NCBI GenBank assembly: GCA_949128115.1
Contig: OX421962.1
Span: forward strand, 61,607,787-61,671,786
From: Anaspis maculata
Taxonomy: Eukaryota; Arthropoda; Insecta; Coleoptera; Scraptiidae
DNA length: 64,000 bases
Direction: 5' to 3'
Under the pieces are notes generated by a model. It ran no database searches and was not told the origin of the DNA. It was given only the letters and a program-made list of their open reading frames with translations. Positions 1 to 11,164 of this stretch are shown one piece after another. The translations under genes and the position numbers were made by a program. Position 1 is the stretch's first letter. Every line of letters starts with the position of its first letter.

Positions 1-58
1 CTCTAAAATTACAGCATTTCTTATTTCATAGCATGTTTTGAGAAATTGAAATTCTTAC

Positions 59-453
59 CTGAACTTTCTTGGCATATGGCTTGAGCTGTCCAAGCTGGCT
101 AGCGCTTCTGGTAGAGGAGGTACTTCCAATTTAACATCTTCCAGTAATGATTCTTTAGACTCGGAGTCAATAGCATCAGCGATATCATTTGCATATTTAT
201 GTAGAGATATTGCATACAACATTAAAGGGTCAGATGTAGGTAGCCTGCAATGTTGGAAAAATATAAAACTGCAAGCGTAACAATGCAAAGATCACCTTAT
301 ATTTTCAAGCAATTCAATCGGTTCATCTTCTTCATCGTATTTGTTGAGAAAAGTTTTGTCCATTGCCCTCTCAATGTCTGCGGTAACATCGGGAATGTAT
401 TGTGTATCAGTTGGTTTTTCATCTGTGAATTCGCCCCAGTGTTTTCTATCCAT
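59..453 (-). CDS. N-terminal exons of an unrecognised gene (continues left of the window)
   Basis: Two exons can be read on the minus strand. Exon 1 runs 453-296, from an ATG (MDRKHWGEF...) to an AAG|GTGATC donor. Exon 2 runs 244-59, from a TTGCAG acceptor to a TTCAG|GTAAG donor. The phases fit: AG + G gives Arg. Together they encode about 114 residues, acidic and hydrophilic, with a helical-looking stretch near residue 60 (LYAISLHKYANDIADAID). I see no signal peptide or membrane segment. The gene lies head to head with the PEX11 gene, with about 510 bp between the two start codons, so a shared promoter region is plausible. I do not recognise the family. A weak resemblance to a short stretch of IFT46-type proteins (LPT-acidic-SL-Y-D-I--A-LD) is too small to name it. 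Confidence 0.6.
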
Positions 454-963
454 TTTTAAAACAGCAGCAAAAGCAAAGCTGCAGAAGTCGAGTTGTAGAC
501 GAGAATCGAAATTTTGTTTGAGTTAACCTATAAATGTCAATGTGAATTTCACAAACGCATGCGCATGACAGATGTCAAGGTGACAGTCAGAAACTGACGT
601 TTATGCTGACGTTTCACAAAATCCCTAGACTCGAGAAAGATAAACGTGGATGTTGTCGGAGGATCTTGTGGACTATCAGCGTTTTTATGTATAATTTTAA
701 TAATAATTATTGTTGTTGTTAATAATCATGATACAGTGAGATCAAAATGGAATATGCTTCCTTTCAAGCTGCTCTAGGCAATAGTTCGTTCGCCTCGTTC
801 ACCTGCATCTGTTGCTTTGTTCCGCATTCCACCAGTCTTTGATATCTCCTGCTACAAGTTAGCCTTCAAGTTTATTTTCCCTTTTAAACTTAATGTCATG
901 CGGTAAAAGTCCATATCAGTATGTGGAAAGGTGAGATTGATAGCGCAGTAGAATAGATCCAAA
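454..963. promoter_or_regulatory. Intergenic space between divergent genes, likely bidirectional promoter
   Basis: This is the gap between the start codons of the unrecognised minus-strand gene and the PEX11 gene. It should hold both 5' UTRs and promoters. I see no clear TATA box. The spacing and divergence are the only support. Confidence 0.35.
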
Positions 964-1794
964 ATGGGTTGCGTTTTTAAAATAATTTTGGATGAAATTT
1001 GTGACTTGCTGGATAGTTACAGAGGTAGAGATAAGGTAAGCACCCTGACTGAAGCCATTATCACAGTCAAATAATTACCGTAACGTAACTTTTCATTCCA
1101 GATATTAAGAACACTGTGCTACAGCACAAAACTAGTAGGTGGAAGTCTACAAAACAACCCTGAACTTGCCAAGAAAATATTGGGATTCAGCAAATTAATG
1201 TCTCAAACTCGAGCTACTTTGAGGCTTTTGGATGATTTGCCTATGCTAAAATTCAATTTAGAATATGGATTTGGTGGTTCTGAAACTGATACCCTAATGG
1301 CAGCTTTAGGTGTCACCACTAACATCATCGATCAAGTGTATTATCCCATAGAAAAAGTTTCTTGGCTTGCAGAACATAAGCTGATGACTTCAGTGAATGC
1401 TGACAAATGGGATACAGCTAGCTCAGTTTTCTGGGTGGCATCTATTTATTTAACTTTAATGAAGTGAGATTTTCTTTGGAATCTCTTAGTTTTCATTACT
1501 ATAAATTGTTTTTTTTTTAGGAGCTTGAGATACATCTCGGTTATACAAAAACATAAATCCTGTGTGACTGGCTTGAATGATGAAAGAGTGTCTTTGGAAA
1601 AACTGATATCCAGGCAAAAGTTTGAGCTATTAACCTGCATCAGGTTGAGCTTGGACTTGATACATGCAGTTAATACTCTGCCCAAAGGGTACTTGTGGTC
1701 TGCAAAGCTGAATAATTGGCAGGTCGGGCTTATAGCAACAATGTCTTCGGTCATGGGTATTTATCAGATATACGCTAAAAGAAACCTTAAGTAA
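964..1794 (+). CDS. Pex11c: Peroxisomal membrane protein PEX11, gamma type
   Basis: Three exons: 964-1035, 1102-1463 and 1521-1794. The phases agree (72 + 362 + 274 nt = 235 codons plus TAA). The protein starts MGCVFKIILDEICDLLDSYR and matches PEX11-gamma along its length. Visible matches are the LLDSYRGRDKILRTLCY start, RLLDDLPM, DQVYYPIEKVSWLA and the C-terminal LPKGYLWSAKLNNWQVGL-MSSVMGIYQ block. In this family it is a peroxisomal membrane protein that helps membrane elongation and division. Length is normal for the gamma form (about 240 aa). The start is the first ATG of exon 1, after AAA. An AATAAA at 1820-1825 follows the stop by 26 nt, so the 3' UTR is short. Both introns are about 60 nt. 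Confidence 0.93.
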
Positions 1795-1819
1795 AGTTTT
1801 TAATGTATAACATAAGGAC

Positions 1820-1825
1820 AATAAA
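1820..1825 (+). terminator. Polyadenylation signal AATAAA of the PEX11 gene
   Basis: Canonical hexamer 26 nt after the TAA stop. Confidence 0.6.
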
Positions 1826-2399
1826 CGGAAACAAACTTTCTTTTTCAATTTGTCAAGGCTTTGAACCCACACACTTCAGGGAAAGGTGAGCAAGAAACAC
1901 GCAAGGATCTCCATGAAGGTTCCGAGCTAGGCAACCAAGAATACATCTGCCTTTAAAAGCCAATAATAGGATAATAATTTGAACCCAAAAACGATGCACT
2001 TCGCTGAAGAATGTAAATAAAACATTCCCCGACTCGGAATACTGCCTTTGCCATTGGGATTTCCAAGTATTTTTAACTTTATCCCAAACTCGAATTTCCC
2101 CTTCTCTTCTGCTGCTGTTCCAGTTATTATACAGTTGGTGCAACTTCTACTTTAACCTCCCTCGCCCCTTAGTTTGTTTTCATCACAATGGCCTGTCAAA
2201 TCTTTAAAACTAGCGTGAGAATGTGAGATTTTGCATCTTATTGTTGCCTCTCGCTCATCGTTCTGTTTGAAAAGTAGCAGATACCCATCTCAGCGTATTG
2301 CCACACACAGGAATGACGAATTTAACCCATGTGTTTTCCGAATTTCGATTTTTGTCATTTTTTTAAACGGAAATCCACTCCTGGGCTTGCCGTTTTGAA

Positions 2400-5300
2400 A
2401 TGGCAGCTTCTGCAAGTGATATTGAAGAGTTCCTGTCGGGGCCACTGGTCACCTGGGTGAGTTGTGCTCTGGCGTTGTACGGCAAGGATTTTTGTAAACG
2501 GTATTTTTGTAGCTCGCAACGTGCGTGAAAAGACCGGAGGCTCTGCAGGTGTACGATACGTTTTTCGATGGAGGGCCTTTTGCTGAAGTTTTATTGCAAA
2601 TTGATCCGGAACCTTCTCAGCCAGTGCCTACACCATGCAATCTCCAAGGCCTTAATATAACATCGGCCAGGATCAAAATTTTCCATTGCATACTGAAGAA
2701 CATCAAAGCTGTGTATGAGGTGAGGATGGGGTTCAGGCACATAGCTGAAAACAGGAGCATTTGGAGTTTTTGAAGGAAATTGTAGCCACTTTCCATTGCA
2801 TCAGCAAATTATCACACTTTTTCAGCTAGGACTGCAAATACTGCAATAAGCAATGCTGTACTTATCCCACGGATACTTACCCACTGACACTTGATGGATC
2901 CCTAGCTTACGGAACCAATCACATTTGTTCTTGCCTAGATACTGATACTTACAAGCCTAGGTGGGTAAATACAGAATTGTGAACCAGATTCACATCCCAA
3001 ATACGGTCCAAATCCATACTACGTCTAAATTAGGGTGTTATTTCAAGGTAGTTTTTATCTCTACTGACACTAAGTAGCTGACACTGCTGACAGTTATACT
3101 CTTCTTGACGTTTTACAGTTGAAAATGTCAAAATATATCTAGCCTACCTAAAGTGGGAGAAGTTGATTTGCATGGCACTCTTGACTGAAGATGATAGAAT
3201 AATACAGAATGTTTGAAGTCATGGGGTAGAAACATGGACCTGTAGCAAAGCTGGACTGATATTAGCGTATATCGCATGGTCCAAATAATGGGCTGAAAAA
3301 TCCGCCATGGTAGCTACCAAACACTGGTCAGTCAATCATCAGGCATTAGTCAGACATTAACATTTAAAACACTTGATTGTAGTTTGAGTACCTACCTACT
3401 CACAGATAATTGATCATTAAATTCAATAATAGGATATTCGTGTTTACAGAACCTGACACAAATGGAAATATCTTGCTGTTATCTTGTTGAGAAAGTTTTT
3501 GACTAACTGTCGCTCTCACTCAAACAGCAGCCGCGATCAGAAACCTGCTAATCACTAGCTCTCAAACTTTTTTCTCACGTTTTTAGGGCGCAAACAAACC
3601 TGACCACATGTTTCGAACAAAGAAACACGTTATTGCTAACGCTTTTCAGAACTTCCCTTATTTTCTGTTCAGCATGGTACCCTGAACAGCAGTCCAGTTC
3701 AAGTGCAGATCCATGCGGTAGAAAGTTGAACTGGTTATAAAGGGCAATAAATAAATAAATTAGTCTGAGCAATGTATAAAAACAAGCTTCCTAGGCGGTA
3801 TTGTGATACTAGTTGATTGGAAATCATTCAGTTCGGTGGAGGATAGTCCTTAGAACACTTTTTTTTTGGTGGACATCAATATTCCCCCATCACTGATTTT
3901 TGATGGCTCTTTCAAAATGAAGATGAAAGAAAAATTCAGCATTCGCTGGAGCTCCGATCCTACTTAGCAGATTTTCAAGCACGATGCCTTGTTTTGAAGG
4001 TACTTGCAAACCAAAGAATATTTGCAAACGCTGCAAAAGAATTCAACAGTTTTGTCAAGATTTGACAGTCTATACAGGTGTCCCGTTTTTCAACGCTCAC
4101 CATTGGTACCTCGGAAACGATAAGAGATCCAAAGTCGGTTGGATCACAAGAAAGTTGCGCAATTTTATGACTATCTCAAACCTGTCAAGATATCCAAGAT
4201 ATCTTTGGTCATTTCTGTAATATCCCCAAAAAAAAAACTGAAAAATGCCGAATCCGAAAATTTCAAATCGCTTCTTTATTATGACAGCTATCAATTTGAA
4301 AATTAGTATCCTGACATTTTTTAAGGTCCTTGATCGACTGACGTTGATATTTTTTTCCTGCGCTTGTTTTTGAGATATTACAGTTAACTTGATTTTTTGT
4401 TATGGACACCATATTATTTATCCACCCCATAAAACTCACCTTTTCTTTCTCTTTACAAAGGTATAAAACACTTGTAGCATTTTTGTCAAAATAACCTGTA
4501 AAAATTGGAAAAACTGTTTCTGAGGCGAAAAAATCGAGTTACCGAGATAGAAAATTTTTAGTGGCGTTTTTGAAGGAAAAAGAATTTTTGAAATTTATGA
4601 ATCACCCTGTAAATCAAATCAAAGTTCAGGCACACCCAGTGGTTGATAATTTTCACTGATGAGTCTTGAAACGTACAAAAATAGAGAGGGGCGAAGTCCT
4701 ACCCTTTGATCCCCCAGTAACAAAAGATCAATAAAATTATTTATTTATTTATTATTTATTTATATCTTCAAAAATAAACGTCACAATTTTTTTTTAACAT
4801 TTTTTCCGTGTTCTTGAGTAGATTCCATTTATTGCTCTGGACTTGGAATTCGATACTTTTAAGACACCCTGTATAGTAGTGTATAGTCTTACCAAATAAA
4901 ATTCGTTGTATGCTTAAAGGTGCGTTCAGTCAGCTTATTTAGCCGTAAGTTTTAATTTTAGTCGCAAGCGCAGTGACGCCCATTGGCTCTTATGAACCAG
5001 CTTCCTCAGAACAGCCAATAAGCGATGCAGCGCTTACGGCTAAAATTAAAACTTGCGACTAAATAAGCTGACTGAACGCACCTTAAGAGTCTATAATGTT
5101 TCGGTAATATCATTTCGTTATAATCCCAATACAGGAAAATACAACGAGTCCGAAGGACTAGAGTGAACGATGAACGTACTATAACGCTATAACGTCGATG
5201 AACAGGAGAGATCGCTAAAACCCGAGCTAAAACCTCGGACAAAATATTGACGCCTGAAAATTTGATGTTTTGTTTGAGTAGTTTGAGTACCTTACTACAT

Positions 5301-8300
5301 ATCCAAGATCACCAAAAATCGCATTCCAGGGTTTTCAATTATTGGAGGGGGGGGGGGTAAAAAAATGCTATTAAAAATGGAGGGGATGAGTCCCATCAAT
5401 CCATTGAATGCAAATACATCGTGATTCGACGCACTCTATCTGTTGATAACATTTTGCCACAAAAATGTCGATCATTGTTGAAGAAAAATAGGAGGGGGGG
5501 CGGAGTTCAGCAAGGTGGATCTCTTCTTTTTTCTGGAGATATAGAACTGATCACGACAAGTTTGGTATCTTTTCCGACTAAATTCAATCTTCTGAATTCC
5601 GGTGTATAATTTTGGATGAAAACAAGCTCGAACAAGTTAACTTGAGAAAGCTTTTTCTTTGACAATTTCAACAATTTTTTATATTACTGTTTTTTTATTT
5701 ACATTATTTCTCGGGGTATTTATCTTTTAAAAATAAGTCCATCCAGAGACCATTGAATTGAAGTGCATTCTTTACGAAAATCATCCACTTGATGTATAAT
5801 TTTGTTTCTCGGGGTTACAAAATCAATTTAACACATGAGCCGGCCCGGCGCGGCGTTCACTAATAACCAGAACACTACAGTATGCACCTTCGAATGAAAG
5901 TAGCTAAACTATTAAAAAAATCTAATCTTTGAACTTTCCAGGATCTATACAGAATTGAATAACATGAACAAAATCGCCATAAATCGCACTGCAGGGTTTT
6001 GAGTTATTTGAGGAGGGGGGTAACATTTCGACAGGTTCTCAAATAACTCAAAACCTGCAGTGCAATTTACGGCGATTTCGTTCATGTTACAGGGAATTTA
6101 GCTCTACACAGGTCCTCGAGCTTTCAAAGATGAGATATGATATTATTTTTTCAATAGTTTGAGCTATTTTTATTTGAAGGTGGTGGCTGCAGTGTTCTAG
6201 TCATTAGTAAAAGCCGTGCTGGGCCGGCTCAAGCATTAAGCTAGGTCCACACGGGCGATATATCGTTGAAATTTGGCGATAAATCGCTCTTTTTGACATA
6301 ACGACAATGACAACAATTGCATTTCATCGGTATATCGCCGGATTTCTGCTAATATGCCGCCCGTGCGGACTGAGTTTAACATCGATTTTTTAATCTCGAA
6401 AAACAAGTTATACATCGAGTGGATCGTGGATCGTTTTTCGTAAAGAATGCACTTCATTCTAATGGCCATTGAAATATTTCCAAAGATAAATGCCTCAAAC
6501 ATTAAAAAAATTATAAAAATTATTTTCAAAGAAAAAAGCAAGTTTTTTCAAGTTGACTTGTTCTCATCCAAATTTACATACCGGATTCGAATATAGAAGG
6601 TTGAATTTAGTCGGAAAAGATACCAAACTTGTCGTGCTCGGTTATGGGATACGGTGCATCGAATCATGACGTATTTGCATCCAATGGAAAATTGATCTTG
6701 CATGGATTGGAATTGCATCCAATTGACGTGTTTCATCCCTTCCATTTTAAGTTTCAATTTTTTGTACTTTTGCCAGTACTCACTTCAGAGTTTTGGAAAT
6801 TACTTTCATTTGGGAGTTCTTAACAAATTTTACTGAAAACTTCGTTCAGAAAATTAAGCCTAAATAGTGTTTTTATTCAATTTCAGGAGGAACTAGGCCA
6901 AGTAATAATTTCTTTGCCAGACTGTGTAACTTTAGGCAGAGCTCCAGGCTCAGAAGCAGCTCTAGAACAAATGAAATTGCTGTTGATCCTTCTGTTAGGT
7001 TGCGCTGTTCAAGGACCCACCAAAGAGCATTTCATCACTAAAATAAAAGCGCTTCCAGTTGATACTCAGCATGACATCGTCGAATGTATAAAACAGGTAT
7101 TGAACTTTTTTTTTGCAATAGGTCAGATGTATAATTTTCCACCATGTTTGAAATTCTGGAGTTGTTTAAACTTGAAAAATCTTCTTTAGGTTACTGATGA
7201 CCAAAACGTTGTTCTCACGTTGGACTGGGTTGATCAGTCACCTCAGAAGCTCTACACGCACGTTCAAGCATTGACTCGTGAACGAGACAAAATGTTACAG
7301 CAATGGATGACTGACCTAAGTCAAGAGGTAGCCATCAACGGTTCCTCAGGAACAGCCGTTGAAGGCGTGGAATCAAACCACTTAGCTGTAGAACTTGCTG
7401 ATTGGAAAGCTCGATTACGAAAACAAAGACAAGAATTGTGTGATTTTTTTACATCTTTCTCATTCGAACTTTGCTAACATTTTTTGTTTTTTAGGGAAGA
7501 AAAAACTGAGATCCTGACTGAATGCCGTGAAGAACTGGAGCACGCCAATGCTTTGATTGGGAAATTGAAAGTAGAAAATGGTGACTTACTAATCGAAGCT
7601 AGACGAGCTAAAAGCTACAGAGATGAAGTAGACGCCATGCGAGAAAGGGCAGAAAGAGCGGACAGGCTTGAGGCTGAGACTCAGAGGTACAGAGAAAGGC
7701 TAGCTGATGCGGAATTCTACAAAGTCCGCGTGGATGAGTTGAGAGAAGATAACCGCGTTCTGCTAGAAACCAGAGAAATGTTGGAGTCTCAACTGGTCAA
7801 AGCAAGACAAAGGGCAGATCACGTTTTAGAATTAGAAGCTGAACTCATATCCAGCAAACAAACTTTGAATGATATTCTCTTGGAACGAGACGCAGCCAGA
7901 GAAAAAATCCAGGAGCTAATCGAAGAAAACATGCAGCTTCAACAAATAACCAAGTCTGCACTTCAAGAAACCAGCATAGTCAGTACTTCGTCAGATTCGA
8001 TTATGGAGGAAGCAAGTTCGGCAGATAATAGTTTGTCCGAACAGTTGACCAACAACGCCCAGGCCAGAGCTTTGCGCCTGGAATTAGAAAATAAGAAGCT
8101 CTTGTCTACGATAGATTCACTGAAAGAAACTAGCCTGCATGAAAATGCCAACAAGCTGCTGGAGTTGGAAAAAGAAAAGAAGAAAATTCTTTTGAAATGC
8201 GAACAGCTCCAGGAAAATTGCGAAAGGTTGGCGCAACAAAACGGAGAGCTTGAAATGCTATTCAAGAACGCCATCCAAGAGAATAGGAAGCTGCAAGGCT

Positions 8301-11164
8301 CCATTGATACGATCAAAGTTATATCGGATCGACAGACACAGGACTTACAGAACGAGAAGTCAAAGATTGCCGAGTTGGAGCGAAATATAGACTCGTTGAG
8401 CAAAGAGAAGCAGAGAGTTCAGACCTTATGCGACACCATCAAGAAGAGGGCCGATGATGCCGAGAAATCGCTGACGCAGATCTCTGAGCAGCTGCAAAGC
8501 GTCCAGCTTCAGGCCGATGAAGGTAAAAAATTGGAGAAGTTGGGAAGTGAATTGAAGGACAAGGTCGCAAGTTTGGAAAAGGAGAATGTTTCCATGCAAA
8601 AGGAGATCACTAAGTGGAAGGAATTGCTTGAGGTTAGTTTTATTAGCCCAATGCCAAATGCTGTTTTCGTGACTCACTTAATTTATTTTTCAGAGTAAGG
8701 ATGTTCTCTTGGACAAACAAACCGAACAATTCATGAAGCAGGATAAAGAAATCAAGAGACTGCTGGAACAAAACGAAATTTCTCTGTCTCAACTGGAAAA
8801 GTTGCAAGAATTTGAACAGAGGGCTCAAGAGCTTACATCTCAAACTTCCGTTCATGCAGAAACCATAGCGACCCTGCAAAGAGACCTTATCACAGAGAAA
8901 GTGAACAACGAACGGTTCAAGAATAGCGTTGAAAAATTAGGATTGAACTTGGACTTGCTCGATAACGACATCAACGTGATAGTTGAAAAAATGTTGAACA
9001 TCCCAGACATCGCTAAAGTGGTGCAGTCCATGTTCAACAAGGAACCTGAAAGTGAACAGCTGAGCGTTTGCAAGAAGTGTTCAGAGAACATAAATTGCGA
9101 TGAAAGTAGAGCGGAAAAACTCAAAGACGAGTGGAAACAGCAAGGCGAAAAGCTGTTGACGGAAATAACAAGCTTGCAACATCTCAACGACGGTTTGCAG
9201 AACGAAAATGCGAAGATGCAAGTGGACATATCGACGCTGAGGTCTCAAATTCACTCTTTGCAGACGCAGCAGACGGCGCTGCAGTTGGCCAACAGCCAGT
9301 TGGTTGCAGAAAAAGACGAACTGGTCAAACAGAGACAGGTCCAGAGCACCCAACACGACACGTTGCTTTTGGATCAAGTCACCCTGAGAACACTGCATGA
9401 ACAATTGAGCGGCGAATATGAACAGTTGAAAACGGAAGAAGAATCGCTGAAGAAACTCAACAGAGACTTGCGGTCGGAAATACGCGGTTTGAAAGAAGCA
9501 AACACCAATCAGCAAGAGAAGATGACAGCCTTGGAAGCTGAAAAAGCTTCGCTTAAGAACGATGCCAAGAATTTGACTATTCTCCGAGCCGAGCATTCCA
9601 AACTAAAGGTCGGTTTTCTATTACTTAGGTCTTAGTTTTCGTTTTTATTGATCTTTGAGATGAGTCCTATAAATGAGATTTTTGAGCAGGACGACTTCCG
9701 GAATTTATTCACTGCCAGTGAGCGCCTTAAAATCGAATACAGAGCCGTCCAAGAGGAACTGAAGAGCTTGAGGACTGAATCCAGAACTTTGCGTTTGGGA
9801 CAAACCGAAATGCAAGGTGAACTGAATTCGAGGACTGATTTGGTTGCTGGTTTACAACTTGAAAATGCTAAGTTGCAACAGAAATGTGATGTGAGTGCCA
9901 GTTACGAAATTGAAATTGATTCTCGGTTATTGTTAATTTATTCTGCACAATTATAGATTTGCTTCCATTTATTTTATATGGTGTAATGGATGCTAAGAAT
10001 TTTTATTTCTTTGTGCAGATGCTGTTTGAAATGAACCATTCGTTAGATTCGGATAGACGTGCCTTGATGGACCATGTCTCGCAGCTTTTGTCCCAGTATC
10101 ATTCTTTGCTGACACACTCCCTGGAGGATAAGCAGCACTATCATCTTGAGGAAAAACTGTACAGTGACAAAGTCAACAATTTGTGCAGACAGAAAGAAAA
10201 GTTGGAGGAGAAGATTATGGAACACTACAGAAAGCTTGACAACGCGTCTTCCAAAAAGTACGTACCTACTTACCTTGTATGAATTAATATTTTGTACTGT
10301 ATTGTTAACAGACTTTGAAACACTCAGGTACTATATTTTATATTTTCTATTCAGGAAAAGTTTCGGCGCCACTTTGGTAAGAAGGGTTCGGAAAGCTGGT
10401 TCTGACATTATCAACAAAGTGCCTAGTAGGGTAAGTTTATTTGTAAGTGCCTTTGAAACTCAAGTACTCATGTAAAAATTGTGTCATATCTAATGAATAA
10501 ACTCAACGCAGAACCGTCGCTCATGGCACGAAGACACGTCACGTCTAACCCAGTCGCAGTTCACCATAGGAGCAGGTTCAGGCGAATCAGCAGGCAACGA
10601 TTCCGACAACAGTGCTGAAGAATCGGGACACAAAAGTGAACCGTTCAAGAGGTCAGTGGGTGGGAGCCTCCACGGTCACCGGCCCAGAGATGAAGTGGCT
10701 CTTCGAAGGTCACATAGAGACATGGCAGCTCATAGAAACAGTATTGCAGGTAGAAATTGTACGTTGTCCATGTGGTATTTTTCTTCCCTCAAAAATATGT
10801 ATATGTACAGGTGTCCGACGAAGATATTCTTGAAATTTAATAATTTGTGCTTTTAGCAACTGATCAAAGTTACCCTCGAGAGCCGGGCAGCGCCTTGAGC
10901 TTGGGCTCTGTAGGGTCCAGACGAACGGTCTACCTGTCCGAAGACGAACCGAATGCTTCTACGCCTCCAGTGACCAGTCAAAGCGTACCGCCGCAGCCTC
11001 CTCTGCTTGTTTACAATAGGATATCTACGGTGATAGGTGATACCCAACAATCTGTCCAACACGTCCAGAAAGTGCCTGAAGAGAACTCTAAAGAAAATGA
11101 CGACAAGAAAAAGATGGAGTATTCGAAAGAAACGGCTGTTTGGTACGAATACGGATGCGTCTGA
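2400..11164 (+). CDS. Girdin: Girdin/Daple-family (CCDC88, Hook-related) coiled-coil scaffold
   Basis: Eleven exons: 2400-2456, 2513-2719, 6887-7096, 7190-7437, 7495-8632, 8694-9608, 9690-9890, 10019-10257, 10355-10430, 10512-10749 and 10857-11164. All phases close: 3837 nt, about 1278 aa. Residues 1 to about 190 form the Hook-type head (FLSGPLVTW, LNITSARIKIFHCILKNIK, LLLILLLGCAVQGP). Residues about 200-1070 are continuous coiled coil, rich in E, K, L and Q. The C-terminal about 200 residues are low-complexity with Ser-rich stretches and end ...YEYGCV. Vertebrate Daple ends in Gly-Cys-Val, which binds the Dishevelled PDZ domain. Family members link actin, microtubules, trimeric G proteins and cell polarity. 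Intron 2 is 4.2 kb and full of foldback and palindromic elements. The protein is shorter than vertebrate Girdin or Daple (about 1900-2000 aa), mostly at the C terminus. Confidence 0.93.
4914..5086. mobile_element. Palindromic MITE flanked by TTAA
   Basis: Inverted arms start AGGTGCGTTCAGTCAGC and extend over about 70 nt each side of a short centre (left 4918, right to 5082). TTAA stands on both sides (4914-4917 and 5083-5086), as for piggyBac-type insertions. A second copy of the same family lies at 14314-14457. It has no coding capacity. Confidence 0.8.
5345..6775. mobile_element. Long foldback element in Girdin intron 2
   Basis: The left half (about 5345-6000) is the diverged reverse complement of the right half (about 6040-6775). 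For example, the left CAAATACATCGTGATTCGA near 5410 pairs with its counterpart near 6660. The GAGCCGGCCC near 5838 pairs with GGGCCGGCTC near 6222. The central arms pair around AACTCAAAACCTGCAGTGC. The arms are roughly 600 nt. The right arm is interrupted by a separate MITE at 6236-6379. Confidence 0.75.
6236..6379. mobile_element. TTAA-flanked MITE nested in the foldback element
   Basis: Inverted ends carry TCC-CACGGGCG motifs, flanked by TTAA at 6236-6239 and 6376-6379. It interrupts the right arm of the surrounding foldback, so it inserted later. Its ends differ from those of the 4914-5086 family. Confidence 0.7.

Noticed and set aside
4660..4690. CTGATGAG...GAAAC motif near 4660 as a second hammerhead
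   Set aside because: Only about four bases separate the two core motifs, so no stem II can form, and no stem I or III is visible.
7963..9596. Long minus-strand ORFs at 7963-8403, 8852-9229 and 9081-9596
   Set aside because: They are antisense shadows of the Girdin coiled-coil exons. Coiled-coil codon use often leaves the reverse strand open.
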